NCBI GenBank assembly: GCA_017526045.1
Contig: JAFXRX010000028.1
Coordinates: forward strand, 1-7,103
DNA length: 7,103 nt
Reading direction: 5' to 3'
From: Opitutales bacterium
GTDB lineage: Bacteria > Verrucomicrobiota > Verrucomicrobiia > Opitutales > Intestinicryptomonadaceae
Shown here: positions 1-5,779 of the stretch, piece after piece
Layout of the letters: the number at the start of each line of letters is the position of its first letter
Numbering within the stretch: position 1 is the stretch's first letter
Made by a program: the position numbers and the translations under genes
Notes under the pieces: model-generated
What the model saw: the letters and a program-made list of their open reading frames with translations, nothing else
Database searches by the model: none
What the model was told of the DNA's origin: nothing

Positions 1-850
1 AGTTGAGCACGACTTCGGTTTCGGCGACTTTTACCTTGCGCTCGGGCGGGGTTTCGGGCTTTTTGAGAGTTTGGTTTTCGCCGATTACCTTTGCGGGCAG
101 AACTTTTGCGGCGGGCGGGGGAGCCGAAGTTTTTTTAGCCTCGCCCAAGTCCATCGCCTTGCTGCTTTTCACCGCGCCAAGCTCCATGTTTTGCGAGAAC
201 GACACCGCGGGGCGGTCCATGGTTTTTGTCCCGAAAATAAAGTCTTTAATCGAGTTCGACTTGACGTCGCTTGTGCCCAGCTGGCCGCCCGCCTCGGTAG
301 AGGGCATCCCGGGCTCGTCGGAGCGCGAGGAGCGGAACATGTATTTATTTATGTCCTTCATCGACTTCTCGTTTACCGTTTGCAAAAATTCGCGCATTTC
401 GCTGTCGCGGTAGTGCCGCTTGGAAAAGTCGATGCTGCCCTCGTATTTTTTCGACAGGTCTTTGTCGGAATTTTTCAGGGCGTTGAGCTCCGGAATTTCG
501 TAGTTGCCTTCGAATTTTTGAAGCTCGGGGGCTTCGTAGTTTTTTTTGTAATTGTCGGGCTTTTTTTCCCGGTAGGTTTCCGCAAGCCCGCCGCCCGAAA
601 GATCCGCGCGCTTTTCCTCGACCGCCTTTGCTCCTGCTCCGTCGTCTTTTGGCTCGAATTTTTTAGGCTCAAAGCGGCTGTCTTGGAAGCGGCTTTTTTC
701 GTCCTGCAGGGGGCTTTTTTCCGCCTCGAAAGGCTTGCGCTCGAGCGTGATGTTGCCTTCGGTGTAGTCGTTGTGCTTCTGCGCAAAAAGCGGGCTTGCG
801 GCAAGGAGCGCGAATGCCGAAAGCGTAAAAATTTTTGCGCGTTTTTTCAT
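1..850 (-). CDS. Exported protein of unknown function, C-terminus beyond the window
   Basis: The frame opens at ATG 850-848 and stays open for 283 codons to the left edge with no stop, so the gene is partial at its 3' end. Residues 1-23 look like a signal peptide: a KKRAK basic start, a hydrophobic stretch, then a likely cleavage after PLFA before QKHND. The mature part is hydrophilic and rich in K, E, D and P, with no predicted membrane segment. It contains short repeats: FEPK at 60-63 and 65-68, and NYEAPEL (104-110) and NYEIPEL (116-122). A Pro/Ala-rich stretch (about 243-270) suggests an extended linker towards the missing C-terminus. The ATG lies 1 bp after the parB stop and has no Shine-Dalgarno sequence, suggesting translational coupling. 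I do not recognise the family. It is probably periplasmic or envelope-associated. Signal peptide, composition and open frame are seen; location is inferred. Confidence 0.8.
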   Translation of the reverse strand, partial: MKKRAKIFTLSAFALLAASPLFAQKHNDYTEGNITLERKPFEAEKSPLQDEKSRFQDSRFEPKKFEPKDDGAGAKAVEEKRADLSGGGLAETYREKKPDNYKKNYEAPELQKFEGNYEIPELNALKNSDKDLSKKYEGSIDFSKRHYRDSEMREFLQTVNEKSMKDINKYMFRSSRSDEPGMPSTEAGGQLGTSDVKSNSIKDFIFGTKTMDRPAVSFSQNMELGAVKSSKAMDLGEAKKTSAPPPAAKVLPAKVIGENQTLKKPETPPERKVKVAETEVVLN

Positions 851-851
851 G

Positions 852-1811
852 CTAAATTTCGACGCCCAGAATTTCCAAAATTCTTTGGAGGTCATCGTTG
901 CCGAAATACTCGATTATGATTTTGCCCCTCTTGGGCGTGTGCCTTAATTCGACGGCGGCGTTGAGGCGTTCCGCGATTTTGTTTTGAATATCGCGCACAA
1001 CCGCGCTCTGCGCTTTTGCCGAGCGCGATGTGCCCTGCGTTGAGCGGTCGCGCTCGTTTTTAATTCTTTTTACCGACTCTTCCGCCATGCGCACGTTGAG
1101 GTGGCCGTCGATGATTTTGCGCGCGAGCAGCGTTTGCTGCGATTTGTCGTCGAGCGAGAGCAGCACCTTTGCGTGCCCCTGCGAGAGGAGCCCTTTTGCT
1201 ATGAAGCCCTGCACCTCTTTTGGCAGCGTCAGAAGCCTCAGCGAGTTTGCGACCGACGAGCGCGGCTTGCCAAGCCTCGCCGCCGCCGACTCCTGCGTCA
1301 GCTTGAAGTTTGCGATGAGGCTTGCGATGCCCTGCGCCTCTTCCATCGGGTTGAGGCCGCTGCGCTGCAAATTTTCGATAAGCCCCTTGACTGCGGAGGA
1401 CGCGTTGCTGGCTGTCTGCACGCAGGCGGAAATTCTTTTTAGCGCGAGCTTTTTGCACGCCCTCAGGCGGCGTTCGCCCGCGATAAGCTCGTACGTTCCG
1501 TCTGCGAGCTTGCGCACGATAATCGGCTGCAGCAGCCCTTCGGAGGCGATGGAGTCGGCAAGCTGCGCGATTTCTTCCTCGGGGAATTCCTTGCGGGCCT
1601 GGTAGGGGCTCAGCGCGATTTTGTCGATTAAAATTTCGCTGAAAAGCCCCATCTGGGTTTGGGTTTTTTGGGGCTCAGGCTGCTGCTTTGCTTCGGGTTT
1701 TGCAAGGGCTTTCGCGGCTTTTTGCGCCGCCGCGCCCGCCGCGGGCTTTTTGAAGCCGCCCGCGATTATGGAGCCTAAGCCCCTGCCGAGGGATTTGTGT
1801 TCTTTTGCCAT
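852..1811 (-). CDS. parB: Chromosome-partitioning protein ParB (Spo0J/Noc family)
   Basis: ParB binds parS sites, loads and spreads as a CTP-dependent sliding clamp, and works with ParA in segregating the chromosome origin. The 319-residue length is normal. Residues 7-16 (SLGRGLGSII) are the N-terminal motif typical of chromosomal ParB and contacted by ParA. A low-complexity Ala/Lys/Gln linker follows (about 20-55). The ParB/Srx nucleotide-binding domain spans about 58-155, with the CTP motif GERRLRA at 112-118 and the ENLQR motif at 146-150 followed by LNPMEEA. The KorB-type helix-turn-helix lies around 171-197, and the C-terminal dimerisation region is about 265-319. The start at ATG 1811 is chosen because a strong AAAGGAG sits 4 nt upstream and the canonical N-terminus begins there. 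The frame can be extended 14 codons upstream, but that overlaps the preceding gene. No parA is in the window, which is unusual for a chromosomal parB. Confidence 0.95.
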   Translation of the reverse strand: MAKEHKSLGRGLGSIIAGGFKKPAAGAAAQKAAKALAKPEAKQQPEPQKTQTQMGLFSEILIDKIALSPYQARKEFPEEEIAQLADSIASEGLLQPIIVRKLADGTYELIAGERRLRACKKLALKRISACVQTASNASSAVKGLIENLQRSGLNPMEEAQGIASLIANFKLTQESAAARLGKPRSSVANSLRLLTLPKEVQGFIAKGLLSQGHAKVLLSLDDKSQQTLLARKIIDGHLNVRMAEESVKRIKNERDRSTQGTSRSAKAQSAVVRDIQNKIAERLNAAVELRHTPKRGKIIIEYFGNDDLQRILEILGVEI

Positions 1812-1822
1812 ATTACTCCTTT
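1812..1822 (-). promoter_or_regulatory. Ribosome binding site deciding the parB start
   Basis: Minus-strand AAAGGAG (1816-1822) forms the end of the LysM gene, and its GAG is that gene's last sense codon. TAAT (the stop codon TAA plus one base) separates it from the parB ATG. It is the only strong Shine-Dalgarno sequence seen before any of the four starts examined besides parB. It supports the shorter 319-residue parB and couples parB translation to that of the upstream gene. Confidence 0.8.
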
Positions 1823-2385
1823 GTCGGAACGAAAATTGTCTGCCCCACAACAAGCCCGCGGTTTGCGTCGGCGATGTGGTTTGCGTCCTGAATCCACTTG
1901 ACTGTAGAGCCGTATTTGCGGGCGATTGCGCTTATTGTGTCGCCGCGCACAACAGTGTGGGTTACGCCCATTTTCGGGTAGCTTTCGGAAAAGCTTGCCT
2001 GGATTTGCCCCTGCGGCTTGGAGCCGATTGCGCCCGCGAGCTTTTCCAGATTTGCGTTCGTCTGCTTTGCAAGCGAATCCAATTCCTTACGGACTGCCGC
2101 CAGAATTTCGCGCTTGTTCTGCTCGTCGGCCGCGGCGATTTCAGCCCTGAGCGAAGCTGCGGTGGCGTTCATTTCCTCTGTGGAGGTCGAGGAGTTTTTT
2201 GCCTCGTTGATTTCCTTGCGCAGAGCTTCGTTTTCGGAGTTCAGGCGCTCGACTTCGAGGCGGAGCTTGCCGACTTCGCGCTTTAGCAGGGCCAAATCCT
2301 GCTCAAGGTCGGCGACGGCGTAGTTTTGCGCGGGCGCGCACGCCGCCGCAAGCGATATTGCAATTGCTGTAAAAATTTTTTTCAT
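1813..2385 (-). CDS. Secreted coiled-coil protein with C-terminal LysM domain
   Basis: This 190-residue protein begins with a signal peptide (1-19). Cleavage after APA at 19 by signal peptidase I is plausible. A cysteine at 16 preceded by LAAA could instead mark a weak lipobox. Residues 25-62 form a clear coiled coil, with leucines at 27, 34, 41, 48 and 55 and V38, V45 and I59 at the alternate core positions. A second, Ala/Glu/Lys-rich helical stretch spans about 70-118. A linker leads to one LysM domain (142-187: THTVVRGDTIS, then a Y/W-containing helix region, ending in VVGQTIFVP). LysM modules bind peptidoglycan or chitin N-acetylglucosamine. No catalytic domain is seen, so a structural or scaffold role at the cell wall is inferred. 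It lies 44 bp after the acyl ligase gene and 1 bp before parB. No Shine-Dalgarno precedes ATG 2385, but the signal peptide fixes the start well. Confidence 0.9.
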   Translation of the reverse strand: MKKIFTAIAISLAAACAPAQNYAVADLEQDLALLKREVGKLRLEVERLNSENEALRKEINEAKNSSTSTEEMNATAASLRAEIAAADEQNKREILAAVRKELDSLAKQTNANLEKLAGAIGSKPQGQIQASFSESYPKMGVTHTVVRGDTISAIARKYGSTVKWIQDANHIADANRGLVVGQTIFVPTKE

Positions 2386-2429
2386 GACAAAGGCATTAAA
2401 AAGTTTTTTTCGCGCTTTTACAAACGTTT

Positions 2430-4043
2430 TTATTGCTTCGCCATTCTCGACAATTCCTTAAGGTTCAATTTGCCCGAGGCAAGCAGCGGAATTTTGTCGA
2501 CTTTCACGATGTGCTTGGGCGTCCACAAATTTGAAATTCCCTCCGATTTTAGAGCCTCGTTCACCTGCCTGTGCTCGATGTCGATTGTCGTCAAAAGCAC
2601 CAGAGCCTCGCCCTTGCCCTCGTCGAGGGTCGAGGAAACGGCGATTAGCGGGACTTCGCTTTTGTCGAGCCCCAGAGCCCTTGAGAGCGCGCTTTCGACT
2701 GTCGCGTGCGGCACCATTTCGCCGCCGATTTTTGAAAAGCGCGAAAGCCTGCCGTCGACGTACACAAAGCCGTCCGCGTCGAGGCGCGACAAGTCGCCTG
2801 TAATCAGCCAGCCGTCTTTGAGCGCGTTTTGCGTCGCCTCGGGGTTGTTCAAATATCCCGCGAAAACGTTTGCGCCCTGCAGCGACAAAAGCCCCTGCTT
2901 GCCGAATTCGACAGGCTCCAAAGTGGCGGGGTCGAGCACCCTTGCGCGCATGCCCACAAACAGCTTGCCAATCGAGCCCTTGCGCGCGCCCGTGCTGTAC
3001 CAGCCGTAGTCGGCGGCGGGCAGGTTTACGCCCGCGACGGGGGAGGTTTCCGTAAGCCCGTAGCCCTCCTTGTAGGAGCCGGGGTTGAAAGTGGAGTTCC
3101 AAAGCTCCTCGAAGCCTTCGGGGGTTTTTTCAGCCCCCGCGATTGCCATGCGCAGGCATTGCAAGTCCTCTTTTGCGGCGTGGCGGATGTAGGCGCGGAA
3201 GAAAGTCGGGCTGCCGAGCAAAACCTGCGGGCGGTATTTGCGGATTGCGCGGATGTTCGCCTTGATGTCGATTGGGCTTGCAAGCATCAGCGTTTTTACA
3301 CCGTTTATTGCGAGGGCCCAGACGCCGAACAAAAGCCCGAAAGAGTGGAATACGGGAAGGTTTGCCACAAGGATGTCGCCGGGCTTGAATACGTTTGAAA
3401 GCCTTGTTTGCAGGCAGTTTGCGACGATGTTTCGCCCCGTCAAAACCGCGCCTTTTGGCGCGCCTTCGCTGCCGCTTGTGAATACGAGGGTCGCCTCCCT
3501 GTTGTTGTCGGCAAACTTTTCAATGCCGAAATCTTCCAAAATTTTTTCAAGCCCCCGCGAGATGTCCTCGGGCTTTACGCTTGCGACGACTTCGGCTATG
3601 TCTATGAAATTTTCCGCCCAGGGGAAAGTCGGGTTTGCCGCGGAGATTTTTTGGCGCATCGCCTCAGACGAGATTACGTATTTGATTTCGGCTGTGTCGA
3701 GGCAGCTTTGCGCGGCGGTTTGCCCCATTGTGAAGTTCAAGTTTATGGGGGTGATGCCCGCGAAGGCGCATGCGTAGTTTGCAATGACCGCGTACGCGCA
3801 CGGCGGCATTGCAAGCCCCGCGCGGGCGGACGGAATTTTGGCTTTCAAAACTTTTGAAACCGCGAGCGAGTATGCGAGCAACACTCCGCCGGTGTAAGTT
3901 TTGTCGCCGCCTGTGTAGTCGATTAAAATGTCTTCGCCCCTCTTGTCGAACAATCCTTTTGCGATTGCGTATGGCAGTGTAAATTTAAGCTCCTCTTTCG
4001 CCTCGAATTCGGCGTATCCCATGTCGAAAATATAATCTTGCAT
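2430..4043 (-). CDS. AMP-forming acyl-ACP/acyl-CoA synthetase, Aas C-terminal-domain type
   Basis: This complete 537-residue adenylate-forming enzyme would activate a fatty acid with ATP to an acyl-AMP and transfer it to ACP or CoA. Motifs in order: the P-loop TSGSEGAPKG (189-198); PVFHSFGL (230-237); AGAEK (302-306); YGLTET (328-333); TGD (415-417) with invariant Asp417; the hinge region GRLSRFSKIGGEMV (431-444); and the C-terminal catalytic lysine in LASGKLNLKEL (Lys525). The wording around FSKIGGEMV, GEALVLLTT (478-486) and PLLASGK matches my memory of the acyl-ACP synthetase half of E. coli Aas (which reads FAKIAGEMV) better than that of FadD. Unlike Aas, it has no PlsC acyltransferase domain. 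ACP as acceptor is inferred, and the chain length cannot be read. ATG 4043 has only a weak AGGG upstream; an internal Met8 is a less likely start. It begins the unit after the metG terminator and is probably cytoplasmic or membrane-associated. Confidence 0.9.
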   Translation of the reverse strand: MQDYIFDMGYAEFEAKEELKFTLPYAIAKGLFDKRGEDILIDYTGGDKTYTGGVLLAYSLAVSKVLKAKIPSARAGLAMPPCAYAVIANYACAFAGITPINLNFTMGQTAAQSCLDTAEIKYVISSEAMRQKISAANPTFPWAENFIDIAEVVASVKPEDISRGLEKILEDFGIEKFADNNREATLVFTSGSEGAPKGAVLTGRNIVANCLQTRLSNVFKPGDILVANLPVFHSFGLLFGVWALAINGVKTLMLASPIDIKANIRAIRKYRPQVLLGSPTFFRAYIRHAAKEDLQCLRMAIAGAEKTPEGFEELWNSTFNPGSYKEGYGLTETSPVAGVNLPAADYGWYSTGARKGSIGKLFVGMRARVLDPATLEPVEFGKQGLLSLQGANVFAGYLNNPEATQNALKDGWLITGDLSRLDADGFVYVDGRLSRFSKIGGEMVPHATVESALSRALGLDKSEVPLIAVSSTLDEGKGEALVLLTTIDIEHRQVNEALKSEGISNLWTPKHIVKVDKIPLLASGKLNLKELSRMAKQ

Positions 4044-4082
4044 ATTGCCCTAAAAGTTTTGGGATTTTTTTTGCAAAGTCAA
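4044..4082 (-). promoter_or_regulatory. Candidate promoter of the acyl ligase-LysM-parB unit
   Basis: In the 149-bp gap between metG and the ligase, the minus strand has TTGACT (4077-4082), a 17-bp spacer and AAACTT (4054-4059), ending 10 bp before the ATG. The -35 is close to the sigma-70 consensus. The -10 matches TATAAT at only three of six positions. A promoter is expected here because a terminator lies just upstream, but this exact assignment is weak and would give a nearly leaderless message. The rest of the gap (4083-4138) is AT-rich and shows nothing I can name. Confidence 0.25.
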
Positions 4083-4138
4083 CAATCTGTTGAGCTTAAA
4101 AATACATATTTTGATAATGGGCGGACGCTTTTTTGCGC

Positions 4139-4168
4139 AAAAAAAAACGCGGCTTTGCCCAAGCCGCG
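4139..4168 (-). terminator. Intrinsic terminator of metG
   Basis: On the minus strand a perfect 8-bp GC-rich stem, CGCGGCTT paired with AAGCCGCG (4161-4168 with 4148-4155), encloses a 5-nt loop GGGCA. It is followed at once by nine T residues (4139-4147). It begins 24 bp after the metG stop. The T-tract is on one side only, so it acts on leftward transcription and separates metG from the downstream ligase unit. Confidence 0.92.
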
Positions 4169-4192
4169 CCTTTCGAAGTTTAAGTTGGGGAT

Positions 4193-5725
4193 TTATTTTT
4201 GCAGCCTCGGGAACAAAATTTCCTGCGGCGCGAGCTTTGCCCCGAGCAAAGACTGCCCCCAGGCGAGGTTGCCCTCGAATTTTTCCGCGCTCTTTTGCCC
4301 GAGCAAATTCAGGATTTTTTCGCTTACCTGCGGCATAATAGGCGCAAGCAAAACCGCGGCAAGCCTCAGACCTTCCGCCATGCAGGCAAGCGAGGTTTCG
4401 AGGCGCAGCTTGTCCTGCGGATCTTCGCTCTTTGCGAGCTTCCAGGGCGCGCGCTGCTCGGCGTAGCGGTTTATGGCGCGGATGAAGTTGAAAGCCGTCT
4501 CGAGGGCTGTGTGGAACTGCATGCCCTCGTACATCTGCATGGCGGCGTCCGCGGTTTGCCCCCACAAATTGCGCAGGGTTTGCTCGGGCTCTTCGTCGAT
4601 TTGCTGCGCTTTCACAACGCCTTCGCAGTAGCGGTGCGACATGTTGAGCGTGCGGCTTACGAGGTTGCCCAAGTCGTTGCCCAGGTCGCTTGTGTACCTC
4701 GTCAAAAACTGGTCGGCTGAAAAGTCGCTGTCCTGGCCGACGTTCATTTCGCGCATCAAGAAGTATCGGAAGGGGTCCGTGCCGAACTGCGAGATTAAGT
4801 CGAGCGGGTTTACGATGTTGCCGAGGCTCTTTGACATCTTTTCGCCCGAGGAGAGCCACCAGCCGTGCACCAGGAGCGACTGTGGGATTTCTATGCCGAG
4901 GGCTTTGAGCATAATCGGCCAGTAGACCGCGTGCGGGGGCACGAGAATGTCCTTGCCGATGACGTGGAAATTCGCAGGCCAGTTCTTTTCAAAATCGGGC
5001 TCGCCGTAGCCTATGGCGGAGATGTAGTTTACGAGGGCGTCAAACCAGACGTAGGTTACGTAGTTTTCGTCGAAGGGCAGTGGGATGCCCCATTCGAGGC
5101 GCTCTTTCGGGCGCGATATGCAAAGGTCGTTGAGCGGCTCCTTTAAAAATTCCAGAACCTGCTTCGCGCGGAAGCGCGGGAAGATGAAGTCTTCGTGGGA
5201 GCTTATGTACTTTACAAGCCACTCCTGGTATTTGCCGATTTTAAAGAAGTAGTTGGACTCCGTGATTTCGACGACTTCGCCGAAAATTTCTGGCCAAGTG
5301 CCGTCCTCGTTTTTGTCCTTTTCAAGCAGGAACTGCTCTTGGCGGGCGGAGTAGAAGCCCTTGTACTGCGCCTTGTAGATTTCGCCCTTGTCGAAGAGCT
5401 TTTGCAGGAGCTGCCTTACGACTTTTTTGTGCCTTTCCTGCGTCGTGCGGATATAGTCGTCGTTTGAAATGTTGAGAAGCCTGCAAAGCTCGCGGAATTT
5501 TTCCGCCTGGGCGTCGCAGAATGCGATTGGCTCTATGCCCGCCTTGCGCGCGCTTTGCTGGACTTTCTGCCCGTGCTCGTCGAGCCCCGTCAGGAAGCGG
5601 ACATTCTCGCCGCAGAGCCTTTTGTAGCGCGCGATGACGTCGGTTAAAACTTTTTCGTAGGCGTGCCCGAGGTGGGGCGAGCCGTTGGCGTAGTCGATTG
5701 CGGTTGTAATGTAAAAATTTTTCAT
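4193..5725 (-). CDS. metG: Methionyl-tRNA synthetase, short zinc-less form
   Basis: MetG charges tRNA-Met with methionine in the cytoplasm. The 510-residue protein has the class I signatures: PHLGH (17-21, the HIGH motif), TGLDEHG (46-52), the methionine-pocket stretch YVWFDAL (225-231), HVIGKDI (254-260) and KMSKS (296-300). The alpha-helical anticodon-binding domain follows, with NRYAEQRAPW (419-428) carrying the tryptophan expected to stack on the anticodon. In the connective peptide the usual zinc-binding cysteines are absent; the stretch reads YKGFYSARQEQF (121-132). There is also no C-terminal EMAPII-like tRNA-binding domain, so the protein is shorter than the E. coli enzyme (about 677 residues). 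ATG 5725 starts directly at the conserved MKNFYITTAIDYANG, which fixes the start although no Shine-Dalgarno is visible. It lies 54 bp after the transporter gene and ends at a strong terminator. Confidence 0.97.
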   Translation of the reverse strand: MKNFYITTAIDYANGSPHLGHAYEKVLTDVIARYKRLCGENVRFLTGLDEHGQKVQQSARKAGIEPIAFCDAQAEKFRELCRLLNISNDDYIRTTQERHKKVVRQLLQKLFDKGEIYKAQYKGFYSARQEQFLLEKDKNEDGTWPEIFGEVVEITESNYFFKIGKYQEWLVKYISSHEDFIFPRFRAKQVLEFLKEPLNDLCISRPKERLEWGIPLPFDENYVTYVWFDALVNYISAIGYGEPDFEKNWPANFHVIGKDILVPPHAVYWPIMLKALGIEIPQSLLVHGWWLSSGEKMSKSLGNIVNPLDLISQFGTDPFRYFLMREMNVGQDSDFSADQFLTRYTSDLGNDLGNLVSRTLNMSHRYCEGVVKAQQIDEEPEQTLRNLWGQTADAAMQMYEGMQFHTALETAFNFIRAINRYAEQRAPWKLAKSEDPQDKLRLETSLACMAEGLRLAAVLLAPIMPQVSEKILNLLGQKSAEKFEGNLAWGQSLLGAKLAPQEILFPRLQK

Positions 5726-5766
5726 CTGGATTTATGTTTTTACAATTTATTTAAAAGGTCAAATTG
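5726..5766 (-). promoter_or_regulatory. Candidate metG promoter with overlapping inverted repeat
   Basis: The 54-bp gap upstream of metG has minus-strand TTGACC (5757-5762), a 17-bp spacer and AAACAT (5734-5739), ending 8 bp before the ATG. An AT-rich inverted repeat, CAATTT with AAATTG (5743-5748 and 5761-5766), overlaps the -35. It could be an operator or chance in AT-rich DNA. The -10 is poor, so the call is weak. No T-box or riboswitch fits in so short a space, and no terminator separates the transporter gene from metG. Confidence 0.25.
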
Positions 5767-5779
5767 TTTTGGCGGAAAT

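Noticed and set aside
71..919. 282-residue plus-strand open frame opposite the left-edge gene
   Set aside because: It is antisense to a frame with a clear signal peptide and sensible composition. Its own product is Phe/Arg/Val-rich, as expected from reading lysine/glutamate-rich coding DNA backwards.
1812..1853. 14-residue N-terminal extension of ParB starting at 1853
   Set aside because: It overlaps the end of the LysM gene and lacks similarity to ParB N-termini, whereas ATG 1811 has a strong Shine-Dalgarno and the canonical SLGRGL start.
1030..2286. Plus-strand frames of 191 and 221 residues opposite parB and the LysM gene
   Set aside because: They are shadows of strongly supported minus-strand genes. 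Neither shows a domain, a recognisable N-terminus or a ribosome binding site.
2386..2429. Possible terminator or promoter between the acyl ligase and the LysM gene
   Set aside because: There is only an AT-rich palindrome (AAACGTTT) and an A/T run with no GC-rich stem, and no convincing -35/-10 pair, so read-through is the simpler view.
4129..4144. 16-bp perfect palindrome TTTTTTGCGCAAAAAA beside the terminator
   Set aside because: Half of it is the terminator's own T-tract. The core is only GCGC, so it is probably incidental, although an operator cannot be excluded.
4050..4859. 269-residue minus-strand frame overlapping the 3' half of metG
   Set aside because: It is out of frame with metG, runs through the terminator and has an Arg/Ala-rich composition typical of a shifted frame.
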